This document shows, in pieces, positions 1 through 6,498 of a DNA stretch of 10,464 bases (positions are counted from its first letter, which is position 1; each line of letters starts with the position of its first letter). Where the stretch lies: positions 5,145-15,608 of the forward strand of contig DHJK01000026.1 of the NCBI GenBank assembly GCA_002404295.1. The letters run 5' to 3'. Origin of the DNA: Legionellales bacterium UBA4722. GTDB taxonomy: Bacteria > Pseudomonadota > Gammaproteobacteria > DSM-16500. The notes under the pieces were generated by a model. It had not been told where the DNA came from, searched no databases, and was given only the letters and a program-made list of their open reading frames with translations. Both the position numbers and the translations under genes were made by a program.

Positions 1-50
1 ACGAGGATTAAAGCACGCTCACGATTGAGTCAGTGGAACTTGCGGAATAG

Positions 51-1037
51 TTAAATTAACCCTAACTCTCTCACTGCATCTCGTTCTTTGCGTAACTCAT
101 CGAGCGTCAAGTCAAACTTTTCTTGTCCAAATGCATTTTGTGTTATCCCCGTCACCACTTTTAATTTCCCACCTTCTGTTCTGCAAGGCACGGAGAAAAT
201 AAGTCCTTCATCTACACCATATTCACCTTGTGAACAACGCGCTACAGAAAAACTTTCACCTTGAGGCGTTTCATGTGCTAATTGATACACTGTCATCAAT
301 GCAGCATTCGCAGCAGATGCTGCGGAAGAGGAGCCGCGCGCTTTGATCACTTCGGCACCGCGTTTTTGCACGATCGAAATAAAATCATGTTGTAGCCAAT
401 TAATATCCGTAATCACATCAATAGCTGGTTTTCCGTCGATTTTTACATGATAAAAATCAGGGTATTGGGTTGAAGAATGATTGCCCCAAATGGTCATTTG
501 GGTGATTGCAGTTAAATCTACGCCCGCTTTTTTAGCGAGTTGGCAGCGTGCACGTAATTCATCTAGCATGGTCATTGCATAAAAACGATCTTTTGGAACA
601 TCGGGTGCGTTATTCATGGCAATTAAGCAGTTTGTGTTGCAAGGATTTCCAACTACAAATATGCGCGCATCATCCGCAGCATTATCATTGATGGCGCGGC
701 CTTGTGTCGTGAAAATTTTGCCATTGATTTTTAATAAATCAGAGCGCTCCATGCCATCTTTACGCGGAACCGCGCCTACGAGTATTGCCCAATTAACATC
801 GCGCATGGCTTCGTTGACGCTGGAAGTGCAAGTGACTTTTTTCAACAAGGGGAAGGCGCAGTCATCTAATTCCATAGCAACGCCATGCAATGAAGGTAAT
901 GCGGGTTCTAATTCTAATAGTTGTAATTCGACTTCTGTGTCAGTGCCTAGCATTTGGCCGGAGGCAATGCGGAAAATTAAAGCATAACCGATTTGGCCAG
1001 CGGCGCCGGTGACGGCAATTTTAACGCGTTTTTTCAT
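51..1037 (-). CDS. mdh: NAD-dependent malate dehydrogenase, cytosolic-like type
   Basis: Malate dehydrogenase catalyses the reversible oxidation of malate to oxaloacetate with NAD in the cytoplasm, the last step of the TCA cycle. The 328-residue product has the nucleotide-binding loop TGAAGQIG at residues 10-17, substrate-binding arginines in the stretch VPRKDGMERSD (90-100), the NPCNTN loop (131-136), the catalytic Asp in MLDELRAR (about 159, with Arg162) and the catalytic His in WGNHSS (187). Length and sequence fit the 'type 2' MDH of Legionella, Coxiella and Burkholderia rather than the E. coli type of about 312 residues. The start is supported by a strong GAGGAA ribosome site at 1044-1049, six bases before the ATG. 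The gene is complete and divergent from hemW across a 374-base gap. Only 50 bases lie beyond its stop, and I see no terminator hairpin in them. Confidence 0.97.
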   Translation of the reverse strand: MKKRVKIAVTGAAGQIGYALIFRIASGQMLGTDTEVELQLLELEPALPSLHGVAMELDDCAFPLLKKVTCTSSVNEAMRDVNWAILVGAVPRKDGMERSDLLKINGKIFTTQGRAINDNAADDARIFVVGNPCNTNCLIAMNNAPDVPKDRFYAMTMLDELRARCQLAKKAGVDLTAITQMTIWGNHSSTQYPDFYHVKIDGKPAIDVITDINWLQHDFISIVQKRGAEVIKARGSSSAASAANAALMTVYQLAHETPQGESFSVARCSQGEYGVDEGLIFSVPCRTEGGKLKVVTGITQNAFGQEKFDLTLDELRKERDAVRELGLI

Positions 1038-1128
1038 GGCGGATTCCTCGAATTCAGTGATGGCGTTAGTTTAGCGTGAAAATGGTAAGGTTGAAATCAA
1101 ATAATAGTCTGATTTATGGGGGGGTAGT

Positions 1129-1306
1129 CGTGCCCGTGCCGATGCCGGCGCCATCAGCTCTCGTCATTGCGAGCGCGAGCGAAGCAACCTAGTCTTTCAG
1201 AGCTGATTAGTACCATTTAGGCTCAAAAGCAGTGCTTAAAGACTAGGTTGCTTCGCTCGCGCTCGCAATGACGAGGGCTGATGACACAGGCGCGGACACC
1301 GACACG
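1129..1306. repeat. Long inverted repeat (palindromic, MITE/REP-like element)
   Basis: The core arms at 1152-1197 and 1238-1283 are 46 bases each and match as reverse complements at 45 of 46 positions. The single difference is near the outer end. The loop is 40 bases (1198-1237). The pairing continues outward imperfectly to about 1129 and 1306. The arm contains CGTCATTGCGAGCGCGAGCG followed by AAGCAACCTAG, a kind of sequence I recall from dispersed palindromic repeats in many bacterial genomes, including intracellular ones. No open frame or transposase lies inside and I see no clear target-site duplication. It lies between the divergent 5' ends of mdh and hemW, so it could isolate the two promoters or be transcribed as a hairpin. 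Copy number elsewhere cannot be judged from one window. Confidence 0.9.
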
Positions 1307-1333
1307 ATTAGAGCCGTGTAATTTGCAGACTGT

Positions 1334-1362
1334 ATGAGATAGGCAAAATTGACAAATATACT
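1334..1362 (+). promoter_or_regulatory. Candidate sigma-70 promoter for hemW
   Basis: A -10 hexamer TATACT (1357-1362, five of six consensus bases) lies 17 bases after ATGAGA (1334-1339, four of six of TTGACA). Transcription would begin near 1369, about 43 bases before the hemW start. An overlapping alternative is the perfect -35 TTGACA at 1349-1354 with a poorer -10, TAACGT, at 1372-1377, also 17 bases away. Both lie just outside the inverted repeat and face hemW. This is read by eye only. Confidence 0.35.
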
Positions 1363-1411
1363 GCTTGCAGGTAACGTGGCGGCTTTGGCACATATGAAGA
1401 ATTAATACACA

Positions 1412-2569
1412 ATGCTCACTCCTATTCCCTTAAGCTTATATATCCACATACCATGGTGTGTCCGCAAATGCCCCTATTGTGATTTTAATTCGCACGAGTC
1501 TCGCCAAGAAATACCAGAAGATTTATACGTCGCAGCCTTAATCCAAGACTTAGAGGAAAACCTCCCTAGTATCTGGGGGCGCAGCCTAACGAGTATTTTT
1601 TTCGGCGGCGGCACGCCTAGTTTATTTTCACCGTCTGCGATTGAAAAGATTTTGACAGCAGTACACAGTCGTTTACGTATCAGCCCTGACATAGAAATTA
1701 CGTTAGAAGCCAATCCCGGCACTGTAGATGAATCTCATTTTATTGGGTTTAGACAAGCAGGGATTAATCGCTTGTCGATTGGGGTGCAAAGCTTACAGAC
1801 AGAAAAATTAAAAGCATTAGGACGTATTCATGGGCGTGATGCAGCGTTGCGTGCGATTGAGAGTGCTGTGCGAGCAGGTTTTGATAATTTTAATTTGGAT
1901 TTGATGCATGGATTGCCGGGGCAATCGATGGAAGATGCATTAAGTGATGTGAAAGATGCGCTTGCTTTTATGCCGCCGCATTTATCTTGGTATCAATTAA
2001 CGATTGAACCTAATACTTTTTTTCATCACCAGCCACCGCGTTTACCCGAAGAAGATGTGTTGTGGGATATTCAAGAACAAGGAAAAACGATTATCACGCA
2101 AGCAAATTTGCAGCAATATGAAGTATCAGCGTACGCGCGGTTGAATCACGAATGTAAACATAATAAAAATTATTGGGAATTTGGCGATTACTTAGGAATT
2201 GGCGCAGGCGCACATAGTAAGATCACGGATGTTGAGCAGCAAACGATTACGCGGCATTGGCAAGTCAAAAACCCTAAAGATTATCTTGATTTGAATCAAT
2301 CCTTCATCGCGCAGAAAGTGAGCTTGGCACAGCATGATATTTGTTTTGAATTTATGATGAATGCGTTACGGTTGACGCAGGGTGTGTCAGCGGATTTATT
2401 TGAAGAACGCACTGGATTAAGTTTAGATGTCATTGAACCTGCGTTGGCGATTGCAAGAAGTAAAAAACTTTTAGTGGATGATCCTGCTTTGTTATGTGCA
2501 ACAGGCTTAGGTCATCAGTTTTTAAATGATTTGGTCGGATTATTTTTACCGATGAAAAAGGAGTCTTAG
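1412..2569 (+). CDS. hemW: Radical SAM heme chaperone HemW (formerly annotated as HemN-like)
   Basis: HemW is a radical S-adenosylmethionine family protein that binds heme and is thought to deliver it to target proteins. It is often misannotated as an oxygen-independent coproporphyrinogen III oxidase. The cluster motif CVRKCPYC gives cysteines at residues 16, 20 and 23, followed by D-F. It lacks the extra cysteine context (CYFCGC type) expected of true HemN. Further radical SAM landmarks are GGGTPS (65-70, SAM contact), EANPG (99-103), RLSIGVQS (120-127) and NLDLMHGLPGQ (161-171). The C-terminal part contains the GIGAGAHS stretch typical of the family, and 385 residues is the usual length. 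The ATG at 1412 gives the standard N-terminus (L-Y-I-H-I-P-W-C), but its ribosome site is weak (GAAGAA-like, about 1396). In many genomes hemW follows rdgB. Here it stands behind its own candidate promoter and is followed by a transporter remnant. Confidence 0.95.
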   Translation: MLTPIPLSLYIHIPWCVRKCPYCDFNSHESRQEIPEDLYVAALIQDLEENLPSIWGRSLTSIFFGGGTPSLFSPSAIEKILTAVHSRLRISPDIEITLEANPGTVDESHFIGFRQAGINRLSIGVQSLQTEKLKALGRIHGRDAALRAIESAVRAGFDNFNLDLMHGLPGQSMEDALSDVKDALAFMPPHLSWYQLTIEPNTFFHHQPPRLPEEDVLWDIQEQGKTIITQANLQQYEVSAYARLNHECKHNKNYWEFGDYLGIGAGAHSKITDVEQQTITRHWQVKNPKDYLDLNQSFIAQKVSLAQHDICFEFMMNALRLTQGVSADLFEERTGLSLDVIEPALAIARSKKLLVDDPALLCATGLGHQFLNDLVGLFLPMKKES

Positions 2570-2571
2570 TC

Positions 2572-2973
2572 GTGAACGTGTTATGCGTGCCCGTCTTTTC
2601 CCGTAGGCGTCAAGCTAAGAAATAAGGGGTTAGAGAGGTATTGTTGTTGCTGTCTGTGTTTCTCATTCCGCTTGGTTACTTCTTTATTTATAAGATGCAT
2701 ATTATAGCTGGGCTGGAGGGGGTCGCCGCTATGCTGACACCCTACATCATCACGACTCTCTTCGAATCTAAAATACGTTTAACAGGTGCGGCGCTCTGCT
2801 ATAACATTGGATTTACATTATTTGGAGGTATTGCGCCTCTTGTTATCACTAATATTATTAAAGCAAATTATAATAGCTACTTGACGCCTTGTATTTATTT
2901 ACTGGCCATGGTGTTTATTTGTGGCGTAGGTTTGTATCAGGGTAAACATACGCCGGGTACTAAGCTAACATAA
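2572..2973 (+). pseudogene. C-terminal remnant of a major facilitator superfamily transporter
   Basis: From 2641 a frame of about 110 residues encodes four hydrophobic segments and the stretch TLFESKIRLTGAALCYNIG followed by FTLFGGIAPL. This matches the late-helix signature of the metabolite:proton symporter branch (ProP-like: E-L-F-P-x-R-x-R-x-T-G-x-x-x-x-Y-N ... F-G-G-x-A-P). A complete member has 12 helices and over 400 residues, so about two thirds is missing. The same frame extends upstream to a GTG at 2572, two bases after the hemW stop, and reads like the loop before helix 9 (PVFSRRRQAKK, stop, GVREVLLLSVF). It is broken by TAA at 2623-2625. A GAGAGG at 2633-2638 before TTG codons at 2641/2644 could allow translation of the remainder, but the truncation argues for a decayed gene. 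Its last nine bases overlap the end of the convergent beta-barrel gene. The original substrate cannot be told. Confidence 0.65.
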
Positions 2974-3615
2974 AAACTGCCCACAAAATTGATCAACAAA
3001 ATGATAAGAAATACCTAGAGAAGTGAAATCAGCATTTTGGAAACCGTTGCCACCTTTGAGTGCGCGTGTCCAGCTTAACTCAGCGACCCAGTTTTGTGTT
3101 ATTGCATAATCAGCGCCCAAGCCAACTAAAGGATGAAAATTATTAGTGGCAGCAAGGCGCGGCTCGGTGGGTGAGATAGGCTGCAAGCTACCTGAATAAC
3201 TTTTGCTCACCATGATTGCGCCTAGCTTGCCAAATATCGCAAAATTCTGAATGGGGTACATAGCCTTCCCCGTAAAATCGACACCATTTTCTCGAATCGC
3301 AGGTGTATTAACGATTTCAGAGGGGGATGTTTTATAAGTAGACGGTGCATAATGGGTATAGCCTAATTCCGCTGCGGCGTATTTATTAATGCCAACACCC
3401 ATATAGATGCGCTCACCGACACCCGTATTGGAAGGGCTTACCGATTGTGTTGCAGGCGATGCGACACCTGTTTGCACCGTTTGAGTTATATTATTTGTAT
3501 TCGTCATGCCGGCTTGCGCGCCCAAATAAAACCCAGGCCCGATAGCGTGAACGACTGTAAGGAAACTGCTTGTGATAATGACTGTACTTAGACGCGCTGC
3601 ATTCTTTGTAAACAT
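2965..3615 (-). CDS. Small outer-membrane beta-barrel protein (OmpA-like/OMP_b-brl fold)
   Basis: The 216-residue product starts with a signal peptide: basic N-terminus, hydrophobic TVIITSSFLTV, likely cleavage after VHA at residue 24. The mature part begins IGPGFYLGAQAGMTNT, the typical first strand of eight-stranded porin-like barrels. Alternating strands follow, such as RIYMGVGINKYAAAELGYTH, FAIFGKLGAIMV, HPLVGLGADYAIT and WVAELSWTR, and the last strand is FTSLGISYHF. Such proteins sit in the outer membrane; a specific role is not readable. Barrel proteins normally end with the aromatic residue recognised by the BAM complex, but here ten residues (V-D-Q-F-C-G-Q-F-L-C) follow F206, adding two cysteines. 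The start is supported by AAAGGA (minus strand, 3624-3629) eight bases upstream. The gene is convergent with, and overlaps by nine bases, the transporter remnant. Confidence 0.8.
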   Translation of the reverse strand: MFTKNAARLSTVIITSSFLTVVHAIGPGFYLGAQAGMTNTNNITQTVQTGVASPATQSVSPSNTGVGERIYMGVGINKYAAAELGYTHYAPSTYKTSPSEIVNTPAIRENGVDFTGKAMYPIQNFAIFGKLGAIMVSKSYSGSLQPISPTEPRLAATNNFHPLVGLGADYAITQNWVAELSWTRALKGGNGFQNADFTSLGISYHFVDQFCGQFLC

Positions 3616-3667
3616 ATTGTATGTCCTTTCATTATTATCAAAAAGCTAAATTGATTTCAGTTGATAA

Positions 3668-3696
3668 AGGGTAGTGAACCATGCAGCTAATGTCCA
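3668..3696 (-). promoter_or_regulatory. Candidate promoter for the beta-barrel gene
   Basis: On the minus strand TGGACA (3691-3696, five of six of TTGACA) is followed after 17 bases by TACCCT (3668-3673), which keeps the T, A and final T of TATAAT. The transcript would start near 3661 and carry a leader of about 45 bases with the ribosome site at 3624-3629. The -10 is poor, so this is a tentative call. Confidence 0.25.
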
Positions 3697-3751
3697 GTAA
3701 GTTTTTCTCACCTAAGTTTGAAAAAAGCGTATTTTATCTCCCCCTTCCCTT

Positions 3752-3772
3752 CCTTCCCCCGGAGGGGGAAGG
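3752..3772. repeat. Polypyrimidine/polypurine hairpin
   Basis: Nine-base arms CCTTCCCCC (3752-3760) and GGGGGAAGG (3764-3772) flank a GGA loop. Two possible G-T pairs extend the stem outward. The pyrimidine run begins further left, near 3738, so the left side is almost pure C/T and the right almost pure A/G. No T tract follows on either strand, so it does not look like a standard intrinsic terminator. It lies about 280 bases beyond the trmB stop and 135 bases upstream of the beta-barrel start. Confidence 0.75.
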
Positions 3773-3884
3773 GGCCTGCTAAGCAATAGTCCTGACGCAA
3801 GAAAAGAAAAAAGTCAAAGCGTAAACCAAGAAGACGTCAAAGACGACCCTAATACATATCCACTATTACTCTCCGGCAATAACT

Positions 3885-4010
3885 CTGCGATTTAGTTAAG
3901 AGGTTTAGGGGTTAATGCAGGCGACTCGATGCCATGGATGGCATCATAAACGACAGGGAAGTTGTGACTGGAGCCTGCATTAACCCCTAAACCTCTTAAC
4001 TAAATCGCAG
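3885..4010. repeat. 126-base element with perfect 38-base inverted arms and a nested hairpin
   Basis: Arms at 3885-3922 and 3973-4010 are exact reverse complements over 38 bases (38 of 38). The 50-base centre contains a second hairpin: GATGCCA (3928-3934), loop TGGA, TGGCATC (3939-3945). The pairing stops sharply at both ends, and I find no clear target duplication outside. No frame inside is long enough for a protein. It begins 22 bases beyond the trmB stop, so RNA from trmB would fold it into a very stable stem and it may end that transcript, although no U run follows. The rest of the 417-base gap (3616-4032) holds the candidate promoter, the GC-rich hairpin and otherwise nothing I recognise. 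A non-autonomous mobile element or repeated palindrome is the likeliest origin. Confidence 0.9.
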
Positions 4011-4032
4011 CCCCTGCTCCATCTTTTGCTTT

Positions 4033-4764
4033 TCAACCCACGCTAAACTGCAACTCCCAAATCACCCTTCCTGCCCGCTGCCCATGCCCCTCAAATTTGG
4101 TCACAATCGGCCGCTGACTAGAGCGTTCAGCAAACTTTCCCACCCCTGCTCGATTAGTTAGCTCCGGCAACTCTGACAAAACCCCCATCATCTCCTTAGC
4201 ATAATCTTCCCAATCCGTCGCCAAATGCAACTCCCCACCTTGCTTTAACTTCCCAATAAGCAACCTAACAAACCCCGTCTGAATCAATCGTCTTTTATGA
4301 TGCCGTCGCTTCGGCCAAGGATCAGGAAAAAAAAGCTGAATACCATTCAAACTTCCATCCGGTATACACTGATTCAATACTAGAACCGCATCCCCATAAA
4401 ATACTCTAATATTAGTAAGCTGCTCAGCTTGTATATTTAATAGTAAAGCCCCAATCCCAGGCTGATGTGTTTCAATTCCGATGAAATCATGATCAAGATG
4501 CATTTTTGCTGTAGCTAACAACGATTGCCCTGAACCAAAACCAATTTCAAGTATCCGAGGTGCATCACGATGAAATACAGATTGAAAATCAACCATGCCA
4601 GCTTTAAGATCTAAACCCAGCTGTGGCCATAAAGTTTCCAAAGCGTGACGTTGCGCTTCTGTAAGACGGCTATCGCGACGTACAAAACTACGAATGGAAC
4701 GCCGTGGGTAGGTTTGATTTGGAGTATTAATATATTTATTCCTAAAAGCTTGAAAAACGGGCAT
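4033..4764 (-). CDS. trmB: tRNA (guanine-N7-)-methyltransferase
   Basis: TrmB transfers a methyl group from S-adenosylmethionine to N7 of guanosine 46 in the variable loop of many tRNAs. The 243-residue protein, close to the 239 of E. coli, has the N-terminal R-S-F-V-R-R motif (25-30), the SAM loop EIGFGSGQS (73-81), acidic E98 and D125 at positions expected for cofactor and catalysis, the family hallmark FFPDPWPKRRHHKRR (145-159), ATDWEDYA (182-189) and the C-terminal RPIVTKFEGHGQR stretch (218-230) that matches the family's R-P-x-T-x-F-E-x-R-G. The ATG at 4764 gives the conserved N-terminus, but no Shine-Dalgarno is visible before it. It is divergent from metN with only 37 bases between the starts, so its promoter must lie at least partly within metN. 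An ATTATA at 4830-4835 (TATAAT on this strand) is one possible -10. Confidence 0.96.
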   Translation of the reverse strand: MPVFQAFRNKYINTPNQTYPRRSIRSFVRRDSRLTEAQRHALETLWPQLGLDLKAGMVDFQSVFHRDAPRILEIGFGSGQSLLATAKMHLDHDFIGIETHQPGIGALLLNIQAEQLTNIRVFYGDAVLVLNQCIPDGSLNGIQLFFPDPWPKRRHHKRRLIQTGFVRLLIGKLKQGGELHLATDWEDYAKEMMGVLSELPELTNRAGVGKFAERSSQRPIVTKFEGHGQRAGRVIWELQFSVG

Positions 4765-4801
4765 TATATAAAACTTGGTTTGTGATTGCGAATAGATATT
4801 T

Positions 4802-5851
4802 ATGATAACACTAGAACACGTTTATAAAAATTATACGACACCCAGAGGCACGATCACCGCGTTGCATGACATAAACATACAAGTCAAACAGGGCGAAATC
4901 TTTGGCATTATTGGTAAAAGTGGTGCAGGCAAGAGTAGCTTGATTCGTTGTGTTAATTTGCTGGAAAAACCTAGCAGCGGCACAATTTTGGTGGCTGGCG
5001 AAGAATTGACCGCGCTGTCTCCGGCAAAACTGCGTGCGGCACGTCGTAAAATAGGCATGATTTTTCAGCATTTCAATTTACTTTCATCACGCAATGTCTA
5101 TGACAATATTGCATTACCTTTAGAATTGGTCGGTTACACGCAGAAACAAATTGCAGACACCATCATGCCGCTGTTGGAATTAACAAATTTAACGGATAAA
5201 AAAACAGCATACCCTGCGCAACTTTCTGGAGGGCAAAAACAGCGCGTTGCCATTGCTCGTGCGTTGGCATCCAAGCCTCAAGTATTATTATCTGATGAAG
5301 CAACTTCCGCATTAGATCCAGAAACTACTGGAAGTATTTTGCAATTATTAAAAAATATCCGTGATACGCTAAATTTAACGATTTTGCTCATCACACATGA
5401 AATGTCAGTTATTAAAACCTGCTGTGATCGCGTTGCTATTTTACAAGCGGGTGAGCTCATCGAAGAAAATGAAGTCGGTGAATTTTTCACGCATCCTAAA
5501 ACAGATGTGGCAAGAAATTTTATTACGTCATCTGTGTTGCAACATTTACCTGTTGCAATCGAACGCCATTTATTGGTGTTAGAGCAGCCAGATACACATC
5601 CTATCTTACGTTTATGGTTTTTACAGGGCACTGCAACGCAGCCCATTATTTCCGAAATTAGCCAGCAATTTAATTTACATATTAATATCTTGCAAGCTAA
5701 CGTGGAATATATAAAAAACCATGCGATGGGTATTATGATGATCGCATTGAAAGGCGAAAAATTAAAAATTCAAACGGCTATTCAGTATTTAAAAGAACGC
5801 AGTGTACAAGTTGAGGTGATGGGTTATGTTCCAAATGACATTGCTGTATAA
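4802..5851 (+). CDS. metN: Methionine ABC importer, ATP-binding protein
   Basis: MetN is the ATPase of the MetNIQ importer that brings methionine into the cytoplasm. The 349 residues include Walker A GKSGAGKS (38-45), Q-loop Q89 in MIFQHFNLLSSRNVYDN (86-102), the signature LSGGQKQ (141-147), Walker B VLLSDEAT (161-168, catalytic E166) and switch histidine H199 in LLITHE. Motif spacing and the Q-H-F-N-L-L-S-S-R stretch are specific to MetN among ABC ATPases. The C-terminal part, from about residue 260, corresponds to the regulatory NIL/ACT-like domain that in E. coli binds methionine and inhibits transport. The start ATG gives the expected first strand (M-I-T-L-E-H-V), but the upstream 37 bases show no good ribosome site. 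I see no SAM riboswitch or MetJ box in that short gap. It is the first gene of metN-metI-metQ. Confidence 0.97.
   Translation: MITLEHVYKNYTTPRGTITALHDINIQVKQGEIFGIIGKSGAGKSSLIRCVNLLEKPSSGTILVAGEELTALSPAKLRAARRKIGMIFQHFNLLSSRNVYDNIALPLELVGYTQKQIADTIMPLLELTNLTDKKTAYPAQLSGGQKQRVAIARALASKPQVLLSDEATSALDPETTGSILQLLKNIRDTLNLTILLITHEMSVIKTCCDRVAILQAGELIEENEVGEFFTHPKTDVARNFITSSVLQHLPVAIERHLLVLEQPDTHPILRLWFLQGTATQPIISEISQQFNLHINILQANVEYIKNHAMGIMMIALKGEKLKIQTAIQYLKERSVQVEVMGYVPNDIAV
5813..5819 (+). promoter_or_regulatory. Ribosome binding site of metI inside metN
   Basis: GAGGTGA lies in the last codons of metN, six bases before the ATG at 5826 and fifteen before the next in-frame ATG at 5835. The spacing favours 5826, which gives metI a 26-base overlap with metN and suggests translational coupling. 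Confidence 0.65.
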
Positions 5852-6479
5852 AGCCACGATAGAAACTGTCTATATGGTGGTGGTCTCAGGGGTGGTTGCG
5901 ACCGTCGTTGGATTGCCTTGGGGGATCGTTTTATACACGTCACGAAAAGGTAATATTTTATCTCACCCGCTGTTATATCAAGTGCTCGCAGCCATCGTGA
6001 ATGTAACACGATCCATCCCCTTTATTATTTTAATGATTGCAGTCATTCCTATTACACGAGTCTTGGTGGGTTCATCGATAGGCACAAATGCTGCCATCGT
6101 GCCTTTAAGCCTTTGCGCAATGCCATTCATTGCGCGTGTTGTTGAGAATGCATTATTAGAAGTGGATACCGGTTTGGTGGAGGCTGCGACGGCCATGGGG
6201 GCAACAGCTTGGCAAATTGTGTGCAAAATTCTCATTCCGGAAGCGATGCCTGGCATTATTAATGGACTAACCTTGACCGTGGTGAGTTTAATTGGCTATT
6301 CTGCTATGGCAGGCGCTGTCGGTGGTGGTGGTTTGGGCGATCTTGCGATAAGGTATGGTTATCAACGCTTTGATACGAGCGTTATGTTCATGACTATTGT
6401 AGTCATTATTGTCTTAGTTCAAGCAATGCAGTTAGTCGGCGATAAGTTGGCTAAATGGTATGCTCACGCGGGATTTTGA
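5826..6479 (+). CDS. metI: Methionine ABC importer, permease protein
   Basis: MetI forms the homodimeric membrane channel of the MetNIQ importer in the inner membrane. The product is 217 residues, the same length as E. coli MetI. Several hydrophobic segments are visible (about 14-36, 52-78, 85-104, 147-168, 188-205). The cytoplasmic coupling loop (EAA motif) reads EAATAMGATAWQIVCKIL (119-136), followed by IPEAMPGIING, and contacts MetN. The stretches NVTRSIPFIIL (59-69) and GTNAAIVPL (86-94) also match the family closely. Starting at 5826 overlaps metN by 26 bases in another frame. An alternative start at 5835 would shorten it by three residues only. The stop at 6477-6479 is followed after 19 bases by metQ. 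Confidence 0.97.
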   Translation: MFQMTLLYKATIETVYMVVVSGVVATVVGLPWGIVLYTSRKGNILSHPLLYQVLAAIVNVTRSIPFIILMIAVIPITRVLVGSSIGTNAAIVPLSLCAMPFIARVVENALLEVDTGLVEAATAMGATAWQIVCKILIPEAMPGIINGLTLTVVSLIGYSAMAGAVGGGGLGDLAIRYGYQRFDTSVMFMTIVVIIVLVQAMQLVGDKLAKWYAHAGF

Positions 6480-6498
6480 TTAAAAAGGTAAATACAAA

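Noticed and set aside
1..54. Plus-strand frame open from base 1 to a TAA at 52-54, possibly the end of a gene convergent with mdh
   Set aside because: Only 17 codons are visible and the peptide (R-S-R-L-S-Q-W-N-L-R-N-S) shows no family feature. It needs sequence left of the window.
616..987. Plus-strand open frame of 123 codons inside mdh
   Set aside because: It lies antisense to a conserved enzyme gene and its translation shows no domain, so it is a shadow of mdh.
1129..1306. CRISPR array or tRNA hidden in the structured gap
   Set aside because: There are only two arms, inverted rather than direct, with no regularly spaced repeats and no cloverleaf.
3722..3895. Open plus-strand frame of 57 codons, and an Arg/Lys-rich frame near 3799-3852, in the gap upstream of the beta-barrel gene
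   Set aside because: Neither has a start codon with a ribosome site, and the frames cross the GC-rich hairpin and enter the inverted repeat. The basic stretch follows from an A/G-rich sequence.
4802..4835. SAM riboswitch or MetJ operator controlling metNIQ
   Set aside because: The gap before metN is 37 bases, too short for a riboswitch, and no AGACGTCT-like tandem box is present.
5278..5646. Minus-strand open frame of 122 codons inside metN
   Set aside because: It is antisense to the conserved MetN Walker B and C-terminal region, is cysteine and serine rich without pattern, and has no ribosome site.
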